From: Caenorhabditis elegans
Taxonomy: Eukaryota > Nematoda > Chromadorea > Rhabditida > Rhabditidae
NCBI RefSeq assembly: GCF_000002985.6
Contig: NC_003280.10
Span: 13,388,501 to 13,452,500, forward strand
Length of the DNA: 64,000 nt
Reading direction: 5' to 3'
A model generated the notes under the pieces. The model had not been told where the DNA came from, did no database searches, and worked only from the letters and a program-made list of their open reading frames with translations. Of the stretch, positions 22,781 to 35,500 are shown one piece after another. Each line of letters begins with the position of its first letter. Within the stretch, counting starts at the first letter, position 1. The position numbers and the translations under genes were made by a program.

Positions 22781-24148
22781 TTTTTGAATTTATTTTAAAT
22801 TGTGTTATTTTTAAAAAGGTTTTCTTTTTGTTAAAAATTGAGAATTTTGGTGGAATCGCGCTGCAAACGCGCTCCACGGCAATCATTTTTCGTTTTTTTT
22901 TGTGCCATGTGGTGCCAGCCAGGCTGTCCCATAACGGTTTGATCTACAAAAAATGCGGGAATTTTTTGCACAAAAAGTAAAAAAGTATGACGTCAGCACG
23001 TTCTTAACCATGCGAAATCAGTTGAGAACTCTCTTGTATCTCTTCTCCCGCATTTTTTGTAGATCAACGTAGATCAAGCTGAAATGAGACCTCAATAAAA
23101 ACACGAGGAATTCAAATTTTTGGCCGTGGAGCGCGCTTGCATCACGATTTCAACCCCCCCCCCCCCCCCTGATGACGTCACAGTGTACCTTTTTTTTGAA
23201 TCTCGGTTGAATTATCTCTTCCATTATTATTACATCTCCCCCGCCCAGAATATCTCAGGTTTTTTGTTTTAAAATATTATTTTTGAAAATTTTCTAATTT
23301 CTTTTAATTCTCTATACCTTTTTCGGCTCATAAATTCCCCTTTTTTTTCTCGAAAGTTTGATTTAAACATATACATATGTACGAATTTTATTGATTTTTT
23401 TTTTCGATTTTTTTCTCCAATTTTATGGTTTACTACCACAGCCAATTTTCTATCTTTCTTAAATTACATTTTCAGGAAAATCGAATTTAGATTAAAAAAA
23501 ATATATATTGCAAAAACCCACAAACACAAACAGAAAAGTTCGAATTTTGCAAATTTTGTTTGTCCGAGAGGAGTACACGAAATTTTCAAATTTTTGATAA
23601 GCTAATTTTCAAACCAAAATTTCTTAAAATTCGGATCGTCCGAAAGGAGTACAATTTTTTTTTGAAAAAGACGAAAACAAAATTTTGAAAATTCAGGTTG
23701 TCCGAGAGGACTACACAAAATTTTGAAAATTCAGGTTGTCCGAGAGGAGTACAATTCATTTCGAAAAAATTTTAAAAAAAATCTACTTTCGATTTTCCGA
23801 GAGGAGTACAATTCATTTCGAAAAAATTCGAATTCCGAATTTTGAAAATTCAATTTTCGATTTTCCGAGTGGACTACAATTTGTTTCGAGAAAATTGAAA
23901 AAAAAAACCTGATTTCGATCGTCCGAAAGGAGTACAATTCATTTCGAAAAAATTTTAAAAAAATCTAATTTCGATTTTCCGAGAGGAGTACAATTCATTT
24001 CGAAAATATTCGAATTCCTAATTTTGAAAATTCAAGTTGTCCGAGAGGACTACACGAAAATTAAAGCCAAAAAATTATGCAAAAATTCAAATTTTCGAAA
24101 ATTAGGATTTTCCGAGAGGAGTACAAATTTTCAGCATTCCAAAAAAAA
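22781..24148 (+). repeat. Intergenic region between efl-2 and the YrdC gene
   Basis: Bases 22912-23095 hold a palindromic element (GATCTACAAAAAATGCGGGA arms). C16 lies at 23154-23169. A mixed AT stretch to 23540 shows no ORF. Bases 23560-24130 hold about nine CCGAGAGGAGTACAATTC-type units. TTTTCAG ends at 24134, with a 14-base leader before the next ATG. Confidence 0.7.
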
Positions 24149-26260
24149 ATGACAGCCGGCGGCCGAATTCTACGGCTCACCGCCGACAACATTGAGGAGG
24201 CAATTGACGCGGCGGTTTGCGTATTTCTGAGAGGAGGTTAGCACCCCGCCTCCTACAGTACCCCTACCGTACTCCCTAGGGCTTTCATGGTAGGCAGGCG
24301 CCGCCTGCCTGATGCCTGCCTGCCTCACCCCGACATTTCGCTCTTTTTTTCATTTTTAAGAATTTACAATTTTCGAATTTTCTCAATTCTAGTAATAAGG
24401 CGCCGCCAATTGAGGCGATAGGCAGGCAGGCGGGAGACAGGCAGGCATTTCACTGCCTGCCTGGAAGCCCTAGTACCCCTTCGACCAATTCTCCTCTCCA
24501 GGAATCGTCGCCCTACCAACCGACACTCTCTACGGAATCTCCACCCTACTACAGTACTCTGACAGGCTCTACGCGTTGAAACAACGGCCGTACGAGAAGC
24601 CGCTCGGCATTTTTCTGCCGAGCCCGACGGCGATGAAGCTCGTCTCAAGGCAGACGATTTCCGATGAGCTAGCGAATTGGTTCGTATAGAAAATTTGGAG
24701 CTCAGCGGAGCTCTTGAAAACACCAGATTTGACGCGCAATTTTTTGGAAATTTGCTCGTAAAATATGGTGTATTGGCTCCGCCCCCAATGCACCAGATTT
24801 CACGCGCATAATTTAGAAAAACTGAGCTTGCGGACTCGAAAACACTAGATTTGACGCGCGAATTTTTTCAAAAATTAAAATTTGCTCGTCAGATCAAGTG
24901 TATCGACTCCGCCCCCTCCCAATGCACCAGATTTCACGCGCATAATTTAGAAAAACTGAGCTTGCGGACTCGAAAACACTAGATTTGACGCGCGAATTTT
25001 TTCAAAAATTAAAATTTGCGCGTAAAATATGGTGTATTGGCTTCGTCCCCAATGCACCAGATTTGACGCGCAAACTTTGAAAATCTGCTCGTAAAATATG
25101 GTGTATTGGCTCGGCCCTCAATGCAACAGATTTCACGCGCAAATTTGAGAGAAATTTGAGCTTGCGGAGTCAATACACCAGATTTGACGCGCAAATTGTG
25201 GAAATTTGCTCGTAAAATATGGTGTATGGACTCCGCCCCCAATGCACCAGATCTGACGCGCAGTTTTTCATCGAAAAAATTAAAATTTGCTCGTCAGATC
25301 AAGTGTATCGGCTCCGCCCATCAATGCACCAGATTTTACGCGCAAAGTTGAGAGAAGTTTGAGCTTGCGTACTTGAAAACACCAGATTTGACGCGCAAAT
25401 TTTATGAAAAATTTAAATTTGAGCGTAAGATATGGTGTATCGACAAATTTTCAGCCTCCTCCCCGGTCCAGTTACATTAATGTTCGAACGCCTTCCATGC
25501 CTACCGGCGGAATTTAATCCGGGAGTTGTTAACGTAGCCTGTCGGGTTCCAGACTGCCCAATTGTTTCGACGATATGCAAGTAAATAATGGAAAAATAAC
25601 GTTGTTTTGGAAATCGAAAAATCAATAATTATCGATTTTTCTAAATTTTTTGAAATTCGAAAAATCGGCAATTATCGATTTTTTTTTGAAAATCGCCAAT
25701 TATCGATTTTTTGGAAATCGGCAATTATCGATTTTTTTGAAAATCGGCAATTATCGATTTTTTTGAAAATCGCCAATTATCGATTTTTTTGAAATCGGCA
25801 ATTATCGATTTTTTGGAAAATCGTCAATTATCGATTTTTTGGAAATCGGTAATTATCCATTTTTTGAAAATCGGCAAATAATCGATTTTTTTGAAAATCG
25901 CCAATTATCGATTTTTTTGAAATCGGCAATTATCGATTTTTCAATTTTTTTTTCAGAAACCAGTAATTATCAATTTTCCAATCCGGTCCCATTTTTTCCA
26001 GAAAACTCGGCCAACCGCTCGCTCAAACATCGGCCAACGTCAGTGGATCCTCACTCAACCCGACATCAATCGATCATTTCCGAGATCTTCATCCGAATAT
26101 CGATCTGATCCTCGACGCCGGATCAATCATCTCCAGTGGTGAAGGATCAACGATTGTCGATTTGACTGTTGAATCAGGATTCCGGATTGTTCGAAGTGGA
26201 TGTGCTGAGAAGGAGACGATGCAGAAGCTTAAATCATTCGGATTGACGAAAATTCAGTGA
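24149..26260 (+). CDS. YrdC/Sua5-family threonylcarbamoyl-AMP synthase, four exons, 216 aa
   Basis: Makes L-threonylcarbamoyl-AMP from threonine, bicarbonate and ATP, the first step of t6A37 modification of ANN-decoding tRNAs (human YRDC). Exons 24149-24236, 24502-24679, 25455-25580, 26002-26260; phases agree (651 nt). Family marks in order: PTDTLYGIS, LKQRPYEKPLGIF (KxRP..KPL pocket), LLPGPVTLMF, ARP-type region LGQPLAQTSANVSG, and a C-terminal EGSTIVDLTVESGFRIVRSG. It is a single YrdC domain without the Sua5 extension. I see no obvious mitochondrial presequence. The gene ends 268 bp before the next start, consistent with an operon. Confidence 0.93.
24680..25454 (+). repeat. YrdC intron 2: GACGCGCAAATTT / AAAATATGGTGTATTGG array
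   Basis: From 24715 to 25445 about seven units alternate CACCAGATTTGACGCGCAAA with CGTAAAATATGGTGTATTGG, period roughly 110-130 bp. Confidence 0.75.
25581..26001 (+). repeat. YrdC intron 3: GGCAATTATCGATTTTTTTG array
   Basis: About twelve units of 26 bp (AATCGGCAATTATCGATTTT) between 25615 and 25960. The same unit forms a larger array at 28910-29405. Confidence 0.85.
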
Positions 26261-26519
26261 TCTTGGGGTTGTGAAGTTGGAAGAGTTTTTCAAGTTTCTA
26301 GGCCACCCGACGTCACAAATTCTGTATTTTCCACATTTTTCTATGATTTTTTCTTGTTTTGTACACTGATTTTGTTGATTTTTTGTTAATAATTCATATT
26401 TTTTGGAAAATCTTTTTTTATTATTTTTTGCCATTTCCCCAGTGTTTCTCAACACTTTTTATATCGATTTCCAAACAATTTTATTTGAAAATTCTAATTT
26501 TCAGAAAAAAAAACAAATT

Positions 26520-26525
26520 TTACAG
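26520..26525 (+). promoter_or_regulatory. Likely trans-splice acceptor of the MHF1-like gene
   Basis: TTACAG precedes the ATG at 26529 by three bases and lies 260 bp past the upstream stop, the spacing of a downstream operon gene in C. elegans. Confidence 0.55.
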
Positions 26526-26528
26526 ATA

Positions 26529-29500
26529 ATGGGAGACCCTGTGGAGGGCAAGGGAGGACCACAACCGCGTGGCGGCAAGAAAAAAGGTAATTTTTGGGGG
26601 TCTCGTAGCGATTTTACGGGTAGTAGTTACAGTAGGTCCAAAACTTTTTTTTTCCAAAACATTAATTTCCCCCCAAATTTCGAATTTCGCGCCAAAAATT
26701 TGGAAATAAAAAATTCAAATTATCCTCAACAACATTTGTTTGAAAAATTCAATTTTAATCGTGCGCCAGAAATTTTGAAAAAAATTGGATTTCCCCCCAA
26801 AAATGTTTTCAAAGTATTTAAATTTCCCGCCAAAAATTTAGGAGCTGTACAGTACCCCTACAGTACCCCTTCAGTACTGCTACAGTACACCTACAGTGTC
26901 CCTATAGTACCCCTATAGTACTCCTACAGTACTCCTACCGTACCCCTACTGTACTTCTACAGTACCCATACAGTACCCCTACAGTATCCCTACAGTTCTC
27001 TTATAGACCAGTACAGTACTAACACAGCACCCCTACAGTACCCCTACACTCCCCCTACAGTACTCCCACAGTACCCCTACAGTACCCCTACAGTACCCCT
27101 ACAGTACCCCTACAGTACTCCTACAGTACCCCTACAGTACTCAAAAAATTTGAATTTCGAAATTCAAAAAAAGTTCAAAATTTTAACTCCCGCCAAATTT
27201 TTTTGTTGAAAATTTAAATTTCTCACCAAAAAATGTGTTTTTTTTTTCAAAATTTTGAATTCCCGTAAATTAAAATTTCATTTTTGCGCCAGATTTTTTC
27301 AAAATTCAAAATTTCCACCAAAGTTTTCGAAAATTCCCAACAAAAAAAAATTCCAGACGCAGACGACGAGAAGAACGCGTGGGAAGAGGGTGATTTCATA
27401 GATGAAAAGGTTCGTTTTTTGAAATTTGAAATTTTCCATTTAAAAAATTAGAAAAAAAAGTAGTACTAGACCCCCCCCCCCCCCTCCCCTAACACAGAAC
27501 AATCCCCCTAAGATGTACATAATATAGATCCATCTCAAATTGAGCCGGGGCTCCACTTGCACATCATCTGCCACGTCATCGGCCCCCTCATCCACGTCAT
27601 CAACACGTGCCCGGCGCAATTGGTCAGTCTTCTCGGAGCGGCTACGGGAAACGTTGAGCCGAGTCGGCGGCGGCGGTCCCTCATCCACTACTGATTCTCT
27701 GATATTGTTTGACGTGAAACGTGTTGGTGATTGCATGTGGATTTGTGAACGAGCTGCTTCTCCTCCGTCTTCCTTTGATTCATCTTCCTCGGATTCCGAT
27801 GACGATTCGTTTCTTCGAATCTTCAAATTCTTCCCACCAACCCCTGCAGTCTCCTTGGACACCCTTGCGTCGGGATTTGACAACACTGGAAATGTGAGGA
27901 TCTGGCCTGGAAGTGAGGCACTCGCCTGGACCATCCTACGGGATCCCAACAAGATCCTTGGTCCCAGCCTTGGCGACGGTGATGGTGGTGGCCACAGGAG
28001 AATCCTAGAGCTTGGCGCTGGCTTCTTGGGACTTTCAAGCATTCTGATTGCATGCAAGGTTCCCGATTCGAGTGTCTGGGTTACAGATGGTAACATGGAA
28101 TCCGTGCGTTCTCTGGAAAAGATTCGAAATTCAAACTCGTCGTTGGATCGCTGCTGCCACGTGCGGCAGTTGATTTGGGGCGCACAAGAGCTCCAGCAGC
28201 AGCACACCTTTGACACGATTCTCGCGGCGGACTGTGTATTCTTCTCGGAGCACCACGAATCTCTCATGAAATGCATTCACTCGCACCTTCGGCCCAGTGG
28301 CCGAGCGATTTTGTCGAGCCCCCGCCGGAAGCAAAGTTTGCAAAAGTTTTTGGACTATGTTGGCACTGTGTGGAGTGACGAGTTCACGGTTTGCATCGAG
28401 CCGGATCTCAATTTGGCGTTGGAGCAGAAAATCGGACGAATTTGGATGGACGGAGAGGAGAAGGACGAGAAATTTCCGATTCTTGTGATTCTGCAGAAAA
28501 TTTGAGAAAATTTAATTTCTTAAATTAAAAAAAAAAAAAACTCGTTGCGTTAGATTTACGCGGCTCGTGTACTCCTCCTCAATTTCGTGGTGTATTTTGC
28601 ATTCAAATCGCGTCTACACGTGGTGGCGCCGCGCCTGTCCCCTTACGGTTTGATCTACAAAAAATTCGGGATTTTTTTAGCCCAAAAAATGTGACGTCAG
28701 CACGTTCTTAACCATCAATTGAGAACTCTGCGTCTCGAGAGAAGATCTTCTCCCGCATTTTTTGTAGATCTACGTAGATCAAGCCGAAATGAGAGACACT
28801 CTGACAAAACACCACACCTATTCATAGTGTTTTGTGTGAAAATCTATGTTTTTTTTTCTGACAAAAAATTATTTTTCTCATAAAACAATATAAATTACCA
28901 ATTTTTGTTGAAAATCGCCAATTATCGATTTTTTTGAAAATCGGCCATTATCGATTTTTTTTGAAAATCGGCAATTATCGATTTTTTTGAAAATCAGCAA
29001 TTATCGATCTTTTTGAAAATCGGCAACTATCGATTTTTTTTTGAAAATCGGCAATTATCGATTTTTTTTGAAAATCGGCAATTATCGATTTTTTTGAAAA
29101 TCGGCAATTATCGATCTTTTTGAAAATCGGCAATTATCGATTTTTTTTTGAAAATCGGCAATAATCGATTTTTTGAAAATCGGCAATTATCGATTTTTTT
29201 GAAAATCGCCAATTATCGATTTTTTTGAAAATCGCCAATTATCGATATTCTTGAAAATCGGCAATTATCGATTTTTTTTTGAAAATCGGCAATTATCGAT
29301 ATTCTTGAAAATCGGCAATTATCGATTTTTTGGAAATCGGCAATTATCGATTTTTTGGAAATCGGCAATTATCGATTTTTTTTTTGAAAATCGCCAATTA
29401 TAGATTTTTTAATTTTTTCTGAAAAAAAAGGATTTTCTCCTAAAACGCATTGAATAAAAACCGATTTAAGGTTAAATACAAAAACAACAGAAAATTGCCC

Positions 29501-32500
29501 AAAATCGAGAATTCTCGAGAAATCTTCTCCTCGGGGACTACACGAGGCGCGTAAATCAACACATACGACTCTTTCATTTTCGATACGTGCCTGCGCCTTC
29601 AAAAAGTGGTTACTGTACCCTTGGCGCACGGCATGTGGTCTCGACACGACCGAAACTTTGCAGCTACCATGGTTACTGTAGCTGCGGAGTTCCTGGGTCT
29701 CGCAACGATTTAGTTCATCTCAATGTTTTTTTTTTAAATAACAACAAAACAAGTGTAATTAGTTTGTGTATGTTTTCCGGTATCCTACCACTTTTATCGA
29801 TTTTTCGATTTTTCTATCGATTTTTCTTTCTTGGCTGTGATTCCTTCCCCACCCCCCTCGAGCTTCAGATTTTAGACGTATCTCTCTCTTTTACAGTTTC
29901 TTGTCTCGCAATAATTTTTTAAATCGCATTTTCTAGCATTTCACCATTTCACCTACAAACAAATGTATCTCACCAATGTCGAAAAAATCATTTATACAGA
30001 ATAAAGTTTAATTTAGCTGATCTCTTTTGAATTCGATGGCTTCTGCCTTTCTATAGCTGATTGGTGGTGCAAAAATCGATTTTTATCGATTTTACCCCAA
30101 CAATCGGCAATAGAGCGCATTTGCCACCGGAAATGCGGAAGCTATGCCCAAATTTTCAATTTTTCCCGGGAAACATGCCACAAGTTACCGAATATGTAGT
30201 GGCTTCTGCGTTGCTATTCTGATTGGTGGTTCAAAATGACGTGGTTTCTGGCTGTCCCATTACGGTTTGATCTACAAAAAAAATGCGGGAATTCAGTTGA
30301 AAACTCTCTACGTCTCTGCTCCCGCGCATTTTTTGTAGATCTACGGAGATCAAGCCGAAATGAGACACTCTGACACCACGTGCGAAAATCGATATTCAAA
30401 GGTTACTAGCCTTTAAATATTGATTTTGCTCCAACAATTGGCCATAGAGCGCATTTGCCACCGGGGATGCGGAAGCTATCCCCAAATTTTCACCTTTTCT
30501 CCTTTTCCAATAGGAACTAAAAGGTGCTCTACAACTCGGTGTGCTCAAAACCGCCGACTCGGTTGCTCTGCGAGCCGGCGAGCGAAACGGTCTGGATATG
30601 GTGGTCGAAGAGGACGTGGTCAGTCAAGTCGGAGCTCTCGTCTGGGATACGGTTGCACAAGACTGGGCAGACGATTTGGCGAGATTTGTGGCTCACGCCG
30701 GACGTCAGAGGGTTAATATGGACGATATTTCGCTGCTGACGAGGAGGAATCCGGATTTGGTGGGTTTTGTTGAGCAAAAAAAAAATTCTGAAAATTTTGC
30801 AAAAAAAAGTTTTTTTACTAAAAAAAAGGCACAAATAAGGCCACGCCCCAGAAATGGGCGGGGCTTGATTTTTTACTCGGAAAATTTGAATTTTCCGTCA
30901 AAATATTTTTTTTTGATCTCAAAAAATTCGAATTTGCCGGCCAAATTGTTTTTCTCAAAAAAAAAAAAAATTCCCGCTAAAATGGTTTTTTGGAAAATTT
31001 GAATCCCCACCAAAAAACTTTTTTCAGAAAACTTGAATTTCCCGCCCAAATTGGTTGATCAAAATATTTGAAAAAAACCCGTCAAAATTGTTCAGGTCCC
31101 GCCCACATAATGGACAAAAATTGTTTTTTTCTCAAAAAATTTGAATTTCCCTCTTCTAAATTTTTAAAATGAAGCCACCACGCCCACAAAATGGACAGAA
31201 TTAACGTAAAAAAAAATTTATGGAAATTTCCTAATTTTGTACCTAAAAATGAAAATCAAAGCTCATTTTTTTCCAAAAAATGTAGAATTGTATATTTTGA
31301 AGCATTTTTTTCTGAACAATTTGAATAAAAACGGAATTTTTTGCTTAAAAAAATGCAGGCCACGCCCCAAAAATGGGCGGGGCTTGATTTTTTACTCGGA
31401 AAATTTGAATTTTCCGTCAAAATATTTTTTTTTGATCTCAGAAAATTTGAATTTTGCGCCAAAATTGTTTTTCTCAAAAAAAAAAATAATTTCCCGCCGA
31501 ATATGTGTTTTCTCAGAAAATTTGAATTTCCCGCAAAAAAGTTTTTTTTTCGGAAAATTTGAATTTCCCGCCCAAATTGGTTGATCAAAATATTTGAATT
31601 TCCCTCCAAAAAAATTGTTTTTTCTTAAAAAATTTGAATTTCCCGCTAAAATTTTTAAAATGAAGCCACCAATGGACAGAATTAACGTTTTTTTTCAAAA
31701 ATTTTTTTTTTCTAGAAATTCCCAAATTTTGTACTTAAAAATGAAAATCAAAGCTCATTTTTTTCCAAAAAAGTGGGAAAAAAAATCGAAATTTCAAGCC
31801 ACGCCCACACTTAATGGTTATTTCCAGCTCCGCGCAGCGTGTGAGCTTGCTGGCGTTGACTGCCCACAGGAAACTTCTGGCGGCACAAAAGGGAAGCCCA
31901 GAAAACGAAAAAAGGATGACGTCACAGTTGCTCCGATGCTCCGTGCTGCTCCAAGTGCTCCGAATTCTCAAAATGCTCCACTACTTGCTCCGATTCAAGA
32001 AGAAGACGATGAAAATGATGATGATGATGAGATAACAATTCTCGATGATCAAATCCTTCACACACCACAACAGAAATCCTATTCGAAAAAAGCGAAATTT
32101 TCCGAGGAAGAAGCTCCGTCGAGTCGAAAACGAATTTCAACTTCAACGCCAAAAACCACCGCCGAACGAACGTTGAAATTTCCGGATGAAATAACGCCGA
32201 TTCGGCAGCCGAATGATCTACAGGAAATTGTGGTGTTCAATAGAGCGAATTTGAGTGCAATTGAAGAGGAAGAACAGCAGGATTCATTTGATGCTTTTGG
32301 AACCACCGGGGGCAATGATTCGTCGTCGAAAACGGTGAGAACATTTTGAATTTATCGCCAAAAAATTGGTTTTAACAGAAAATTTGAATTCCCGCCAAAA
32401 TTTTTCTGGTACGAAAATCGATTGCAAAATAAATTAGAAACAATCCATTAAAGGGGCGGAGTCTACGAGGTCACGCCCACACATTGGGCGGAGTTTTGGT

Positions 32501-35500
32501 CGGAACTTTTTCTCGGAAAATTTGAATTTCCCGCCAAAAAAATTTTATCGGAAAATTTGAATTCCCTGCCAAAAATTTGTAAACAGTACAGTACTCCTAC
32601 AGTATCCCTACACTGCCCCCACAGTACCCCCACTGTATGCCTTCAGTACTCCTACAGTACCTCTACAATTTTGCTACAGTACCTCTACAGTATTCCTACA
32701 GTACCTCTACTGTATCTCCACAGTATCCCTATAGTACTACTATTACAGTACCCCTACAGTACCCCTACAATGCTCCTACTGTATCCCCACAGTACCCCTA
32801 CAATATCCTACAGTACCCCTACACTACCTTTACAGTACACCTACAGTACCCCTAAAGTACCCCTACAGTATCCCTACAGTACCTTTACAGTACACCTACA
32901 GTACCCCTACATTACTCCTACAGTATCCCTACAGTACCCCTACACTACCTTTACAGTACACCTACAGTACCCCTAAAGTACTCCTACAGTATCCCTACAG
33001 TAACCCTACATTACTCCTACAGTACCCCTACAGTAGTTCTACAGTACCCCTACACTACCTTTACAGTACACCTACAGTACCCCTACATTACTCCTACAGT
33101 AACCCTACAGTACCTCTACTGTATCCCCACAGTACCCCTACAATATCCTACAGTACCCCCAAAGTACTCCTACAGTATCCCTACAGTGCCCCTAAAGTAC
33201 CCCTACAATATCCTACAGTACCCCTACACTACCTTTACAGTACACCTACAGTACCCCTAAAGTACCCCTACAGTATCCCTACAGTACCTTTACAGTACAC
33301 CTACAGTACCCCTACATTACTCCTACAGTATCCCTACAGTACCCCTACACTACCTTTACAGTACACCTACAGTACCCCTAAAGTACTCCTACAGTATCCC
33401 TACAGTAACCCTACATTACTCCTACAGTACCCCTACAGTAGTTCTACAGTACCCCTACACTACCTTTACAGTACACCTACAGTACCCCTACATTACTCCT
33501 ACAGTAACCCTACAGTACCTCTACTGTATCCCCACAGTACCCCTACAATATCCTACAGTACCCCTACACTACCTTTACAGTACACCTACAGTACCCCTAC
33601 ATTACTCCTACAGTACCCCTACAGTAATTCTACAGTATCCCTACAGTATCCCTACAGTAACCCTACAGTACTACTACAGTACCCCTACAGTACCCCTATA
33701 ATATCCATACTTTTCCAGATAACCAACACCTCCTCACTGCTCCGCCAAGCCGAAGAGCACCGTTCCTCGATTGTGGAGCCGACGAAGGATCGCATCGAAA
33801 AAGAACGTCTCGATCGCCTAGTTCCAGACGATGAGGAGGTCTGGAATTACGCTTTTTTTTACATTTTTTCAATAAAAATTCTGAAATTTTCAGTTCGAAA
33901 ACGCCAGCGTCGACTCTTTCGACAATTTCAACGCGGAGCCAGATCCGGCTCCTGCACCAGCTCTGGCTCCAGTTCCAGAGAAAAGAACATCGGTTTTCAG
34001 TAAAAGTATGGCAGAAATTCGAATTTTTTCCTTACAAAAAAATCAATAAATTCAGAAATTTGTTCATTCGACTTTGACGACGACGACGGCGACGATTCTT
34101 TTGATGAGCCCGTTGTGGTGGTGGCCGAGGTTCCGAAATTGCCAGTGCAGCAGCAGAAAACGCCGAAAGCTTCTGGTTCGGAGAGCAAAAAGTACGGAAA
34201 AAAAGAAAAAAAAAGGACGCCCATTAAAGGGGCGGGGCGATCCAGGTCACGCCCACAGAATGGGCGGAGTTTTCTAGGCCACGAATTTCCCGCCAAAACT
34301 TTTTTTCTCATAGTCAGACAATTTGAATTTCGCGCCAAAATTTGAATTTTGCCGATATGCCGATTTGCCAGAGTTTTTGATTTTCGGCAATTTGCCAATT
34401 TGCCAGAATTTTTGAAACTCCGCGATTTGCCGATTTGCCAGAGTTTTTGATTTTCGGCAATTTGCCAATTTGCCAGAATTTTTGAAACTCCGCGATTTGC
34501 CGATTTGCCGGAATTTTTGATTTTCGGCAATTTGCCGATTTGCCGGAATTTTTGATTTTCGGCAGTTTGCCGATTTGCCGGAATTTTTGATTTTCGGCAA
34601 TTTGCCGATTTGCCGGAATTTTTGATTTTCGGCAATTTGCCGATTTGCCGGAATTTTTGAAACTTGGCAATTTGCCGATTTGCCGGAATTTTTGATTTTC
34701 GGCAGTTTGCCGATTTGCCGGAATTTTTGATTTTCGGCAATTTGCCGGGTTGCCGGAATTTTTGAAACTTGGCAATTTGCCGATTTGCCGGATTTTTTGA
34801 TTTTCGGCTATTAGCCGATTTGCCGGAATTTTTGAAACTCCGCGATTTGCCGATTTGCCAGAGTTTTTGATTTTCGGCAATTTGCCAATTTGCCAGAATT
34901 TTTGAAACTCCGCGATTTGCCGATTTGCCGGAATTTTTGATTTTCGGCAATTTGCCGATTTGCCGGAATTTTTGATTTTCGGCAGTTTGCCGATTTGCCG
35001 GAATTTTTGATTTTCGGCAATTTGCCGATTTGCCGGAATTTTTGATTTTCGGCAATTTGCCGATTTGCCGGAATTTTTGAAACTTGGCAATTTGCCGATT
35101 TGCCGGAATTTTTGATTTTCGGCAGTTTGCCGATTTGCCGGAATTTTTGATTTTCGGCAATTTGCCGGGTTGCCGGAATTTTTGAAACTTGGCAATTTGC
35201 CGATTTGCCGGATTTTTTGATTTTCGGCTATTAGCCGATTTGCCGGAATTTTTGAAACTCGGCGATTTGCCAATTTGCCAGAATTTTTGATTTTCGGCAA
35301 TTTGCCAATTTGCCAGAATTTTTGAAACTCGGCAATTTGCCGATTTGCCAGAATTTTTGATTTTCGGCAATTTGCCGATTTGCCGGAATTTTTGAAACTC
35401 GGCAATTTGCCGATTTGCCAGAATTTTTGATTTTCGCAAATCGGCAATTTGCCGGAAATTCTCAATTCTGGCAACTTGTCGAATTGCCGATTTGCCAGAA

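Noticed and set aside
27440..28276. 278-codon - strand ORF opposite the methyltransferase
   Set aside because: Looks protein-like (acidic serine-rich stretch) but is the shadow of the + strand frame, which has clear CAMKMT family motifs.
28910..29405. Regular 26-bp repeats that could be mistaken for a CRISPR array
   Set aside because: No unique spacers; units are contiguous, in a eukaryotic intron, with no cas genes.
32557..32976. Tyr/Ser/Thr/Pro-rich ORFs in the TACAGTACCC array
   Set aside because: Direct translation of a 10-bp repeat; intronic.
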